Positions 42,610 through 51,187 of a stretch of 64,000 nucleotides of DNA are shown here, piece after piece. The notes below the pieces were generated by a model. The model made no database searches, was not told the origin of the DNA, and was given only the letters and a program-made list of their open reading frames with translations. Source of the DNA: Sporichthya polymorpha DSM 43042 (GTDB lineage Bacteria; Actinomycetota; Actinomycetes; Sporichthyales; Sporichthyaceae); contig NZ_KB913029.1 in assembly GCF_000384115.1 (NCBI RefSeq), positions 5,245,057 to 5,309,056 on the forward strand, given 5' to 3'. Positions within the stretch are counted from its first letter, which is position 1, and each line of letters begins with the position of its first letter. Made by a program: the position numbers and the translations under genes.

Positions 42610-45183
42610 GTGCCCGGCAAGAATCTGACCCGCGACGAGGCGGCGGCCCGCGCCGCCACGGTCGACGTCCACTCCTACGCGGTCGAGCTCGATCTGGTCC
42701 CGGACCCGTCGGGCGAGAACCGCACGTTCCGCTCGACGACCGTCGTGCAGTTCGACGGGCTCGTCGGCCGCGAGAACGGAACGTTCCTCGACCTGATCGC
42801 CCCGTCGGTGAGCGAGATCACCCTCAACGGCAAGGCGCTCGACCCGGCCACGCACTTCGACGGCACCCGGGTGAACCTGCCGGAGATCGCCGCGGACAAC
42901 ACGCTGCGCGTCGTCGCCGACTGCGCGTACATGAACACCGGCGAAGGCCTGCACCGCTTCCGCGACCCGGTCGACGACGGCACCTACCTGTACACGCAGT
43001 TCGAGGTCGCCGACGCCAAGCGCGTCTTCGCCTGCTTCGACCAGCCCGACCTCAAGGCGACGTTCCAGCTGACCGTCCTCGCCCCCGCGCAGTGGGCCGT
43101 GTTCTCCAACGCCGAGACCCCCGAGCCGCGACCGGTGCCGGGCCGGGACGGCTCGTCCGTCTGGGTCTTCGACGCGACCCCGCGCATGTCGACCTACATC
43201 GTCGCGCTCGTCGCCGGCGACTACCACGTCGAGCGCAGCGAGTACCGCGGTCCCGGCGACCTCGTCGTCCCGATGGCCGTCGCCTGTCGCCGCTCGCTCG
43301 CCGAGCACCTCGACGCCGACGAGATCTTCGACGTCACCCGCAAGGGCTTCGACTTCTTCCTCGAGCTGTTCGACCAGCCGTACCCGTTCACGAAGTACGA
43401 CCAGCTGTTCGTGCCCGAGTACAACGCCGGCGCGATGGAGAACGCGGGCTGCGTGACGATCCTCGAGGACTACGTCTTCCGCTCGAAGGTCACCGATGCC
43501 GCCTACGAACGGCGCGCGGAGACGATCCTGCACGAGCTCGCCCACATGTGGTTCGGCGACCTCGTGACGATGAAGTGGTGGGACGACCTCTGGTTGAACG
43601 AGTCGTTCGCGACCTACATCAGCGTGCTCTGCCAGTCCGAGGCGACGCGGTGGACCAACGCGTGGACGACGTTCGCGAACGTCGAGAAGACGTGGGCCTA
43701 CCGGCAGGACCAGCTGCCCTCGACGCACCCCATCGTCGCCGACATCAATGACCTCGACGACGTCGAGGTGAACTTCGACGGCATCACCTACGCCAAGGGC
43801 GCCTCGGTGCTCAAGCAGCTCGTGGCGTGGGTCGGACGTGACAACTTCGTCTCTGCGATCCGCACGTACTTCTCCCGGCACGCGTGGGGCAACACGACGC
43901 TGAAGGACTTTCTCGCGGCGCTCGAGGAGACCTCCGGCCGGAACCTGTCCGCGTGGTCCGCGGAGTGGCTGCAGACCTCGCAGGTCAACGTCCTGCGTCC
44001 GGTCTTCGAGCTCGACGAGCTCGGGGCGTTCCGGCAGTTCACCGTCCAGCAGAGCGCGCCCGAGGACTACCCGACGCTGCGCTCGCACCGCATCGCCATC
44101 GGCCTCTACGAACTCGTCGACGGCAAGCTCAGCCGCCGCGACCGCGTCGAGCTCGACGTCGCCGGCGCGAGCACCGAGGTCAAGGAGCTGATCGGCAAGC
44201 GCGCCGCCGACCTCGTCCTGGTCAACGACGACGACCTCACCTACGCCAAGATCCGCCTGGACCCGGCGTCGCTCGCGACGCTCGGCCGGCACATCGGTGA
44301 CATCGCCGAGTCCCTTCCCCGCGCCCTGTGCTGGTCCGCGGCCTGGGACATGACCCGCGACGCCGAGCTGCCCGCGCGTGACTACGTCGACCTCGTCCTG
44401 CGCGGCATCGGCAGCGAGACCGGCATCGTCGTCCAGCAGGCGCTGCAGCGGCAGGCGATCTCGGCCCTGTTCCTGTTCGCCGACCCCGGGTACCGCGAGC
44501 CCGGGCTGTCCCGCTTCGCGGCAGCGGCCCTGGAGCACCTGCGCGCCGCCGAGCCCGGCAGCGACAGCCAGCTCGCCTGGGCGCGCACGTTCGCCTCGGT
44601 CGCCCGGACCAACGAGCAGCTCGACCTGCTCGCCGCGCTGCTGGCCGGCGAGCCGCTCGTCCCCGGCCTCGCGATGGACGTCGACCTGCGCTGGCACATG
44701 CTCCACCGCCTGGTGTCCCGCGGCGTCGCCGGCGAGTCCGAGATCGACGCCGAGCTCGACCGCGACGACACCGCGGCCGGCCAGCGCCACGCCGCCGGCG
44801 CCCTCGCCGCCCGTCCCACGGTGCAGGCGAAGGAGGAGGCCTGGGCCTCCGTCGTCGGCGACGACAAGCTCCCGAACGCGATGCAGAACTCGATCATCGG
44901 CGGGTTCGTCCAGATCGAGCAGGGCGAGATCCTCGAGCAGTTCGTCGAGCCCTACTTCGAGGCCGTCCCGCGGATCTGGGAGGAGCGCACCAACGAGATC
45001 GCCCAGAACATCGTCAACGGGTTCTACCCGTCGTGGCGGATCTCGGCCGACACCGTCGAGCGCACCGACCGCTTCCTCGCCGAGAACTCCCCGGCCCCGG
45101 CCCTGCGCCGCCTGCTGACCGAGGCCCGCGACGGCGTCCAGCGCGCGCTCCGCGCCCAGGAGTGCGACCGCGCCGCCGGCTGA
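42610..45183 (+). CDS. pepN: Aminopeptidase N (M1 family)
   Basis: An 857-residue zinc aminopeptidase removing N-terminal residues from peptides. Substrate motif GAMENAG and zinc motif HELAHMWFGD with NESFA downstream (HExxH...E) are intact, and the C-terminal 420 residues form the helical ERAP1-like cap. GTG at 42610 has AGGAG 8 bases upstream and gives VPGKNLTRDEAAARAATVDV, the standard N-terminus. In mycobacteria this gene also lies beside rpiB and Rv2466c. Confidence 0.96.
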   Translation: MPGKNLTRDEAAARAATVDVHSYAVELDLVPDPSGENRTFRSTTVVQFDGLVGRENGTFLDLIAPSVSEITLNGKALDPATHFDGTRVNLPEIAADNTLRVVADCAYMNTGEGLHRFRDPVDDGTYLYTQFEVADAKRVFACFDQPDLKATFQLTVLAPAQWAVFSNAETPEPRPVPGRDGSSVWVFDATPRMSTYIVALVAGDYHVERSEYRGPGDLVVPMAVACRRSLAEHLDADEIFDVTRKGFDFFLELFDQPYPFTKYDQLFVPEYNAGAMENAGCVTILEDYVFRSKVTDAAYERRAETILHELAHMWFGDLVTMKWWDDLWLNESFATYISVLCQSEATRWTNAWTTFANVEKTWAYRQDQLPSTHPIVADINDLDDVEVNFDGITYAKGASVLKQLVAWVGRDNFVSAIRTYFSRHAWGNTTLKDFLAALEETSGRNLSAWSAEWLQTSQVNVLRPVFELDELGAFRQFTVQQSAPEDYPTLRSHRIAIGLYELVDGKLSRRDRVELDVAGASTEVKELIGKRAADLVLVNDDDLTYAKIRLDPASLATLGRHIGDIAESLPRALCWSAAWDMTRDAELPARDYVDLVLRGIGSETGIVVQQALQRQAISALFLFADPGYREPGLSRFAAAALEHLRAAEPGSDSQLAWARTFASVARTNEQLDLLAALLAGEPLVPGLAMDVDLRWHMLHRLVSRGVAGESEIDAELDRDDTAAGQRHAAGALAARPTVQAKEEAWASVVGDDKLPNAMQNSIIGGFVQIEQGEILEQFVEPYFEAVPRIWEERTNEIAQNIVNGFYPSWRISADTVERTDRFLAENSPAPALRRLLTEARDGVQRALRAQECDRAAG

Positions 45184-45191
45184 ACCGCCCT

Positions 45192-45247
45192 GTCAGAAAA
45201 GGGTGACACCCCTTACTGCGCAGTAAGGGGTGTCACCCTTTTCTGAC
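45192..45247. repeat. 56-bp perfect palindrome, copy 2 (bidirectional terminator-like)
   Basis: Two 28-base arms without spacer: GTCAGAAAA, GGGTGACACCCC, TTACTGC and the reverse complement. The core from AAAA to TTTT (46 bases) is identical to copy 1; only the outermost 4-6 bases of each arm differ. It lies 8 bases after the pepN stop, between convergent genes, and would terminate transcription from both sides. Confidence 0.92.
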
Positions 45248-45254
45248 GTCGCGG

Positions 45255-45280
45255 CGGAGTCGGCGCGGAGCGCGCCGGAC
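45255..45280 (-). terminator. Hairpin after the DUF5130-like gene
   Basis: GAGTC-GGCGCG stem pairing with CGCGCC-G-GACTC (one bulged G), loop GAG, directly after the stop at 45281 in the leftward direction. Next to it is palindrome copy 2. Confidence 0.45.
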
Positions 45281-45679
45281 TCAGTGAGCGGTGTGGAGCG
45301 AGGCGGGGTGCCGGGCGTGCTCGGCGAGGAGCTGGATGCCCTGGACGATGCCGCCGGCGAGGTTGCCGGCGGCGAAGGCGGTGGTCATCGTCATCGCGGC
45401 GAGGGCACAGGCGCGGTCGTCGACCCAGCGCCGAGCGCGGGAACCGGTGACGATCTCGAGGCTGCGGGAGGCGGGGTCGACGAAGACGAGGACGGTGTCG
45501 GCGGCCTCGGCGCCGAGCTCGGCGTGGCGGCGCTTGGCGGCGGCGCGGGTCGGTCCGTCGGCGGCGCCGACGTAGACCGAGAAGTTCACTCCGCTGGTGC
45601 GGCGACCCTGCTGGATGGCCTTGACGATCTCCTCGCGCTGGCGCTCGGAGAACGCCTCACCAGCGAGCACTGGTCCCAC
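45281..45679 (-). CDS. DUF5130/TPM-like protein
   Basis: A protein of about 132 residues resembling the DUF5130 family found next to pepN in mycobacteria. It has ERQREEIVKAIQQGRRTSGVNFSVYVG, a short alpha/beta start, and AADTVLVFVDPASRSLEIVTGSRARRWVDD with AMTMTTAFAAGNLAGGIVQGIQLL, as in TPM-type domains. The start is GTG at 45679 or 45670; both overlap the end of the upstream membrane-protein gene. Function unknown. Confidence 0.78.
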   Translation of the reverse strand: MGPVLAGEAFSERQREEIVKAIQQGRRTSGVNFSVYVGAADGPTRAAAKRRHAELGAEAADTVLVFVDPASRSLEIVTGSRARRWVDDRACALAAMTMTTAFAAGNLAGGIVQGIQLLAEHARHPASLHTAH

Positions 45680-46067
45680 CGCCCGGGGCGTCGGTGCCGG
45701 CGTCCGCCGGGGCACCCTCGAGCGCCGGGTCGGCGGAGCCGCTCTCGATCGCGGCCGGGCCGTCCTCGCCGGGGGCGCCGTACCACTCCGCCTCGGCCGT
45801 CCACTCCTTGCCGGGGCGGTAGCGCGGGCCGCGGATCATGTACGGGATCGAGACCGTGAGCCAGATCAGGGCCATCAGTCCGACCGGAATGCCGACGAAG
45901 ATCCCGATGATCTTGAGGTTCGAGATCCCCTCGCCGGGGTCGTCACCGTCGTCGCGCGTGAGCGCCATCGCCGGCGACGCGGCGAGCGTCGAGGACGCAA
46001 GGACAACACCGAGAACGGCAGCCCGGAACCAGGCCTTCGGAAGCGGGCGCCAGCTAGTACCGATCAC
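45657..46067 (-). CDS. Membrane protein with signal peptide and one further helix
   Basis: A 136-residue protein with a signal peptide (AAVLGVVLASSTLAASPAMA), a short acidic outer loop (TRDDGDDPGEGISN), one transmembrane helix (IIGIFVGIPVGLMALIWLTVSI) and an acidic, Ala/Gly-rich tail after YRPGKEWTAEAEWYGAPGEDG. Homologues sit beside pepN in other actinomycetes. It overlaps malQ by four bases upstream and the DUF5130-like gene downstream, so the three are cotranscribed. Function unknown. Confidence 0.75.
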   Translation of the reverse strand: MIGTSWRPLPKAWFRAAVLGVVLASSTLAASPAMALTRDDGDDPGEGISNLKIIGIFVGIPVGLMALIWLTVSIPYMIRGPRYRPGKEWTAEAEWYGAPGEDGPAAIESGSADPALEGAPADAGTDAPGGGTSARW

Positions 46068-48220
46068 GAGGTGAGACTAGCGAACGCCTGTGCGAGTGAA
46101 CGCACACGGTCGGCCACCGGCGACGGCCCCGCCAGGTCCTCCAGCAGGACCGGCCGCCCGTCGGCGTCGAGCAGCGGCAGCTGCCAGTTCGGGTACTCCA
46201 GGTAGGTGCCGGGCTGGTTGAGCGTCCGGCGGTCCCCGACGGCGTCGGCGAGGGCGACCCCGCACAGCAGCGTCGGCGTCCGGGCCAGGAAGCGGTGGAG
46301 GGCGTCGACCAGCGCCGGGATGTCCCCGACCGGCCCCGGGTCGATGCCCTCGGCCTCCAACCGGGCCCGCCAGCTCGCGACCTCGTCCCAGAGCCCCATC
46401 CACTCCTCGTCGGCGGGACGGGTGAGCAGGCCGAGCCGGTCGCGGATGCTCACGTGCTCGCCCGCGAGGTACCCGGCGCTCGGGGGCAGATCGTGCGTCG
46501 TGACCGTTCCCAGGCACAGGCGCCGCCACGCGTCGGCGGGCAGCGGCCCCACCTCGTCGCGTTCGAAGAACAGGATCGACGTCCCGAGCATCCCGCGCTC
46601 GTGGAGGTAGTCGCGCACCCACGGCTCGACCGTCCCGAGGTCCTCGCCGATGACGACGGCCCCGGCCCGCGCGGCCTCCAGCGCGAGCACGCCGACCATC
46701 GCCTCGTGGTCGTAACGGACGTACGTCCCCTCGGACGGCTTGCGCCCGGCCGGGACCCACCAGAGCCGGAACATGCCCATGACGTGGTCGACGCGGATCC
46801 CGCCGGCGTGCCGCAGGACGCCGCGGATCATGTCGCGGAACGGGGCGTACCCGAGCTCGGCCAGCCGGTTGGGCTTCCAGGGCGGCTGACTCCAGTCCTG
46901 CCCCTGCTGGGTGAACGCGTCCGGCGGGGCGCCGACGGAGACGCCGATCGCGAGGACGTCACTCAGCGCCCAGGAGTCCGCGCCCCCGGGGTGCACGCCG
47001 ACCGCGAGGTCCGCGATCACGCCGATCGGCATGCCCGCGGCGGCCGCGCGCTCCTTGACCGCGGCGAGCTGCTGGTCGAGCTGCCACTGCAACCACGCGG
47101 CGAAGTCGACGGCGTCGGTGAGCCGGGTCCGCTCGGCGGCGACGGCCTCGGTCGCGGGGTGTCGCAGCTCCTCCGGCCACGCCATCCAGGCCGGGCCGTG
47201 CTCCTCGCACAGGGCGGACCAGGTGGCGAAGTCGAGCAGGGCGACGCCCTCCCGCTCGCGGTACGCGGCGAACTCCTGCGCGCGCTCCGCGGACAGCCCG
47301 GCGCCGTGGATCAGCTTGAGCGCCGCCCGCTTCGCCGTCCATGCGACGTCGCGGTTGAGCAGCTCGTCCACGCCGCCGCGGCCCTGCAGCGGCTCTCCCA
47401 GGGCGTCGACCGCCGCGCGGACCGAGGCGTCGAGCCTCGTGTACTCCGGGATGTCCTCGACCCGCAGGTACAGCGGGCTGACGAAGCGACGGCTCACCGG
47501 CAGGTACGGCGACGGCTCGATCGGCGGGAGCGGGGCGGTGGCGTGCAGCGGGTTGATCAGGACGAAGCCGGAACCGAGCTCGGACGCCGACCACTCGGCG
47601 AAGGCCGCCAGGTCCGCGAGCTCGCCCGGACCCCAGGACCGCTCGCTGCGCACCTGGTACACCTGCGCGAGGTGACCCCAGCTGCGCCGGGGCTCGCCGT
47701 CGAGCCCGCGCAGCTCGGCGGGCAGCTCGAGCGAGGCGGGCGTGACGATCAGAGCGCTCTCGGCGCTGCGCTCACCGCTGCGGGCCGAGATCCGGTGATA
47801 GCCGAGCGGCAGGTCGTTCGGGAGCTCGAACGTGGCCTCGCCGGTGAGCACCCCGTCGACGACCGTCGGTTCGACCCAGCGGTCCACCTGGCGGACCTCC
47901 GCCCGGTCGGCCTGCTCCAGCTCGATCCACACCTCGACCGGGTCGCCGTGCGGTACGTGCACCGGGAACGTGGTCGGGCCGGCCGCGTCCTGACGCATCG
48001 TCACGACCGGTGGCAGGACGCGCCGCCAACGGTCGGCCTCGAGCTGGGCCAGGGACCGTCCGGCCGCCGCCGGGGTGGACGCCTCCCAGCCCAGCGACTC
48101 CAGCACCGCGACGATCGTCGACTCCGGGACCGCGACGTACTCGCCGCGCCAGTCCCAGTACTCGGTCGCGACGCCGCACGCGGTGGCGAGGGCGACAAGG
48201 TTCGGGGAGAGCTCGGTCAC
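46064..48220 (-). CDS. malQ: 4-alpha-glucanotransferase (amylomaltase)
   Basis: A 718-residue GH77 enzyme that moves alpha-1,4-glucan segments between maltodextrins. The catalytic TIM barrel has the nucleophile in IRVDHVMGMFRLWWVP, the acid/base in VVIGEDLGTVEP, and TTHDLPPSAGYLAG. The N-terminal 170 residues are the extra beta domain found in actinobacterial MalQ. ATG at 48220 gives MTELSPNLVALATACGVATEYWDW, the usual start. Confidence 0.95.
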   Translation of the reverse strand: MTELSPNLVALATACGVATEYWDWRGEYVAVPESTIVAVLESLGWEASTPAAAGRSLAQLEADRWRRVLPPVVTMRQDAAGPTTFPVHVPHGDPVEVWIELEQADRAEVRQVDRWVEPTVVDGVLTGEATFELPNDLPLGYHRISARSGERSAESALIVTPASLELPAELRGLDGEPRRSWGHLAQVYQVRSERSWGPGELADLAAFAEWSASELGSGFVLINPLHATAPLPPIEPSPYLPVSRRFVSPLYLRVEDIPEYTRLDASVRAAVDALGEPLQGRGGVDELLNRDVAWTAKRAALKLIHGAGLSAERAQEFAAYREREGVALLDFATWSALCEEHGPAWMAWPEELRHPATEAVAAERTRLTDAVDFAAWLQWQLDQQLAAVKERAAAAGMPIGVIADLAVGVHPGGADSWALSDVLAIGVSVGAPPDAFTQQGQDWSQPPWKPNRLAELGYAPFRDMIRGVLRHAGGIRVDHVMGMFRLWWVPAGRKPSEGTYVRYDHEAMVGVLALEAARAGAVVIGEDLGTVEPWVRDYLHERGMLGTSILFFERDEVGPLPADAWRRLCLGTVTTHDLPPSAGYLAGEHVSIRDRLGLLTRPADEEWMGLWDEVASWRARLEAEGIDPGPVGDIPALVDALHRFLARTPTLLCGVALADAVGDRRTLNQPGTYLEYPNWQLPLLDADGRPVLLEDLAGPSPVADRVRSLAQAFASLTS

Positions 48221-48229
48221 GGAGGTCCT

Positions 48230-49657
48230 CTACCAAATTTCCGGACGGCGATGCGCCCACGGCGCTGCGCGTTCGATCTGAGCGGCGAGGGCGAGCAGGT
48301 CGCCGTCACCCGCCGGGCGCCCCGCCAGCATGACGCCGAGCGGCAGCCCACCCTCCCCGGTTCCGAGCGGCAGCGACACCGCGGGGTGACCGGTGAGGTT
48401 GAAGAAGGACGTGATCGGCGTGAACGCGAACTGGGCGGCGAAGTCTGCGGCCGGGTCCTCGTCGTTGCGCAGTTCGCCGATGCGGACCGGCGGCGTGGCG
48501 AGGGTCGGGGTGAGGATCGCGTCGAACCCCGCCCACGCCCGCGCGGTCGTCCGCGCCAGCCCCTGCAGCTCGCCGATCGCACCGAGCAGGCGTGGGGCGT
48601 CCACCGACCGGCCGCGTTCGCGCAGCCAGCGGGTCAGCGGCCGCAGCCGCTCCTCCGCCCCCGGCGGCACCGGGCCGCTCGCGGCCAGCGACGACCAGAC
48701 GTCGAGAAAGTGCGGGTGGTGCTCCGCCGCCGCCGGCGGCTCGACGTCGACGACCTCGTGGCCGAGCTCGGTCAGCAGCGTCGATGCCTGCTCCCAGGCG
48801 GCCAGCACGTCGGGGTGGAACTCGGCCGCCACCAGCACTCCGGCGGCGAAGCGACCGATTCGCAGCCGCGGCGGGTCGCTTTCGGTGCGGGCCAGGAACG
48901 TCTCCCCCGGCGGGAGCGGGGCCGCCCACCACGGGTCGCCGGCGACCGGCCCGGCGACGGCGTCGACGAAGGCCGCCGCGTCGGCGACGGTCCGCGCGAG
49001 CGGCCCGTGCGTCACGAGCCCGACGGGGTCGGGCCCGAACGGCGCGTTGCTGATGCGCCCGCGGGAGGGCTTGTAGCCGACCAGTCCGCAGACCGAGGCC
49101 GGGATCCGGATCGAGCCCCCGCCGTCGCTCCCGAGCGCGATTGGGGCGAGCCCGGCCGCGACCGCCGCCGCGGCCCCACCGCTGGAGCCGCCGGCGGTGC
49201 GGGTCAGGTCCCAGGGCGTCCGGGCCGGCGGTGCGACGTCCGGCTCGGTGTAGCAGGGCAGCCCGAACTCCGGCGTGTTCGTCTTGCCGGTCATCACGGT
49301 GCCCGCGGCCCGCAGCTTCTCGATCACCGCGGCGGAGACCTGCGGGACGAAGTCGGCGAAGACCGCAGATCCCAGCGTCATGCGGACCCCGGCCACCGCG
49401 GTCAGGTCCTTGACCGGGACGCACACGCCGAACAGCGGCGGCAGGACGTCGTCCGGCCCGGCGGTCGCGATCCGCTCGTCGGCTTCCTTCGCCTGCGCGA
49501 GCGCGAGGTCCGGCGTCCGCGTCGTGAACGCGCCGACGGTGTCGGAGTGCACCTCCGCCCGCCGCAGGTAGTGCTCGGTCAGCTCGGTCGCGGAGACCTC
49601 CCGGCGGCGGATTGCGCCCGCCTGCTCGAGCGCGGTCAGGTCGTGCAGCTCGCTCAC
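48230..49657 (-). CDS. Amidase (AS signature family)
   Basis: A 475-residue amidase with the Ser-Ser-Lys triad: Lys in CVPVKDL, the cis-Ser in the [17 protein letters not shown] loop, and the nucleophile in [28 protein letters not shown] is the usual C-terminal motif. GTG at 49657. The substrate is not predictable; it could be a GatA-like paralogue acting on small amides, since no gatB or gatC is adjacent. It lies nine bases upstream of malQ. Confidence 0.92.
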   Translation of the reverse strand: MSELHDLTALEQAGAIRRREVSATELTEHYLRRAEVHSDTVGAFTTRTPDLALAQAKEADERIATAGPDDVLPPLFGVCVPVKDLTAVAGVRMTLGSAVFADFVPQVSAAVIEKLRAAGTVMTGKTNTPEFGLPCYTEPDVAPPARTPWDLTRTAGGSSGGAAAAVAAGLAPIALGSDGGGSIRIPASVCGLVGYKPSRGRISNAPFGPDPVGLVTHGPLARTVADAAAFVDAVAGPVAGDPWWAAPLPPGETFLARTESDPPRLRIGRFAAGVLVAAEFHPDVLAAWEQASTLLTELGHEVVDVEPPAAAEHHPHFLDVWSSLAASGPVPPGAEERLRPLTRWLRERGRSVDAPRLLGAIGELQGLARTTARAWAGFDAILTPTLATPPVRIGELRNDEDPAADFAAQFAFTPITSFFNLTGHPAVSLPLGTGEGGLPLGVMLAGRPAGDGDLLALAAQIERAAPWAHRRPEIW

Positions 49658-49710
49658 CCCCGCGACGCTACCGGGCGATCTTGACCGCGCGGTCACGCCG
49701 CCCGGCGGGA

Positions 49711-50085
49711 CTAGTTCGATCGGACCCAGGGCGCGAGAGTCCCAGCAATGGTGGCGACGTCCAGCCGACCCTCGGCAACGGCGATGACCAGGTCGTAGCC
49801 CGAGTCGTCGTCCACCCGCAGCCGGTGGCTGTTGAGCCGGTAGCAGGTCGCGATGGCCAACCACCCCAGCCGCTTGTTGCCGTCGACCAACGGATGGTTC
49901 CGCACGATCGACTCAAGGAGCGCGGCCGCCTTCGTGTGCAGGTCCGGGTAGGCCTCCTCACCGAACACGCTCGCCCGCGGACGAGCCGCAGCGGACTCGA
50001 GCAGACCGACATCGCGGATTGCCACCGGCGCGCCCGTGAGCCGGATCAGCGCCACCAGGTCCTCGGTGTCGAGGTAGCGGGTCAC
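49711..50085 (-). CDS. Doc-family toxin (Fic fold)
   Basis: A 124-residue death-on-curing type toxin. The catalytic loop HPLVDGNKRLGW matches the HPFxDGNKR signature of Doc, which phosphorylates EF-Tu in the P1 system. The N-terminal YLDTEDLVALIRLTG and RDVGLLESAAARP are also typical. GTG at 50085 lies 10 bases after the antitoxin stop. Confidence 0.9.
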   Translation of the reverse strand: MTRYLDTEDLVALIRLTGAPVAIRDVGLLESAAARPRASVFGEEAYPDLHTKAAALLESIVRNHPLVDGNKRLGWLAIATCYRLNSHRLRVDDDSGYDLVIAVAEGRLDVATIAGTLAPWVRSN

Positions 50086-50095
50086 GGCAACGAGG

Positions 50096-50299
50096 TCACT
50101 GGCCCAGCCGGTCGAGGAGCGCCGAGTAGTGCTCGGCCTCCTCCCGGGCGTACCGCAGTACCTCGGTCTGGTGGGACAGCCGGGCGAGACGTTCCTCGAC
50201 CGCCCGCACCACCGCGTCGGTCTTCGACACGCCTTCGAGCGCAGCCAGCTCGGCGAGCGCCGCCTCCTGCTCCGCCGTCAACCGCAATGTCATCGCCAT
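50096..50299 (-). CDS. Ribbon-helix-helix antitoxin of the Doc pair
   Basis: A 67-residue antitoxin: TLRLTAEQEAALAELAALEGVSKTDAVVRAVEERL is a ribbon-helix-helix DNA-binding domain, followed by a helical tail (EAEHYSALLDRLGQ) that would bind Doc. This differs from the classical Phd partner of Doc. The start is ATG at 50299 or 50293. Two TGGTATC words 11 bases apart lie just upstream. Confidence 0.82.
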   Translation of the reverse strand: MAMTLRLTAEQEAALAELAALEGVSKTDAVVRAVEERLARLSHQTEVLRYAREEAEHYSALLDRLGQ

Positions 50300-50306
50300 G
50301 ACGCGA

Positions 50307-50324
50307 TGGTATCTCGGTGGTATC
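50307..50324 (+). promoter_or_regulatory. Direct-repeat operator candidate of the Doc antitoxin
   Basis: TGGTATC at 50307-50313 and again at 50318-50324, one helical turn apart, 8 bases upstream of the antitoxin ATG. The same word (TGGTATCA) occurs in the VapB operator at 16719-16738. Ribbon-helix-helix antitoxins bind such paired sites to autoregulate. Confidence 0.45.
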
Positions 50325-50354
50325 AACCGGGCCACAAGCTTGTCCAGGACACGC

Positions 50355-51158
50355 TCAGCGGTGCCCCCACACCTTGATCGAGGACAGCAGGAGCACGGCA
50401 ACGAGGATCGGGATCAGGACGTCGTCGGCGACGACGTCGAGCAGCAGCCCGCCGACGACGGTGCCGATGACGGAGCCGGCGGCCATCGCGACCGCGAAGC
50501 CGCGGTTCTCGCGGAGGACGGCGAAGCTGCTGTCCCGGCTGTAGCGGGCGAACGCGACGAGCATCGTCGGCAGCGAGACCGCGAGGCTGACGCTGCCCGC
50601 GAGTTTGATGTCGAGGCCGTACAGCAGCACGATCGTCGGGATCAACAGTTCTCCGCCCGCGACGCCCATCAGCGCCGCGACGACGCCGATGCCGACGCCG
50701 GCCACGACCCCCGCGACGAAGCGCGCCCCGCTGGGCAGGTCGAGCTCGGACACGGTGCCGGCGTGGTGGGCGGCGAGGACGACGGCCATGAGCACGAGCA
50801 GCACCGCGAGGACCTTGTAGAGCGTCGCGGTGCGCATGCGGATCGCCCACGTCGCGCCGATCCAGGCGCCGATCAGACTGCCCGTCAGCAGGTTGAGGAC
50901 GACGTCCCACTCGTCGCCGAGTTCACCCGGCGGAACAGCAATCAGCCGGGCGGGCAGGGCGGTCGCGACGACGACCAGACTCATCGCCTTGTTGAACACG
51001 ACGGCCGGCAGCGCCGTGAACCCGAAGAGCAGCAACAGCAACGGCAGCCGGAACTCCGCGCCGCCGAGGCCGATCATCCCACCCAGGATCCCGACCGCCG
51101 CACCCGCGACGAACGCGAGCGGCCGAGACCGACGTCCCACGGCGGCCCCCGAGCTCAC
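50355..51158 (-). CDS. TauE/SafE-type anion transporter
   Basis: A 267-residue membrane protein with about eight hydrophobic helices in two related halves: FVAGAAVGILGGMIGLGGAEF and FVAGVVAGVGIGVVAALMGVAGGEL, the duplicated GG.G.GGG motif of this family. Members move sulfite, sulfonates or related anions. It starts 29 bases after the MoeA-fusion gene and is the last gene of the formate dehydrogenase run. The cargo (sulfite, formate or metal oxyanion) is unknown. Confidence 0.85.
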   Translation of the reverse strand: MSSGAAVGRRSRPLAFVAGAAVGILGGMIGLGGAEFRLPLLLLLFGFTALPAVVFNKAMSLVVVATALPARLIAVPPGELGDEWDVVLNLLTGSLIGAWIGATWAIRMRTATLYKVLAVLLVLMAVVLAAHHAGTVSELDLPSGARFVAGVVAGVGIGVVAALMGVAGGELLIPTIVLLYGLDIKLAGSVSLAVSLPTMLVAFARYSRDSSFAVLRENRGFAVAMAAGSVIGTVVGGLLLDVVADDVLIPILVAVLLLSSIKVWGHR

Positions 51159-51187
51159 CGGTGGCTCACCGAACGCTCACCGGATGC

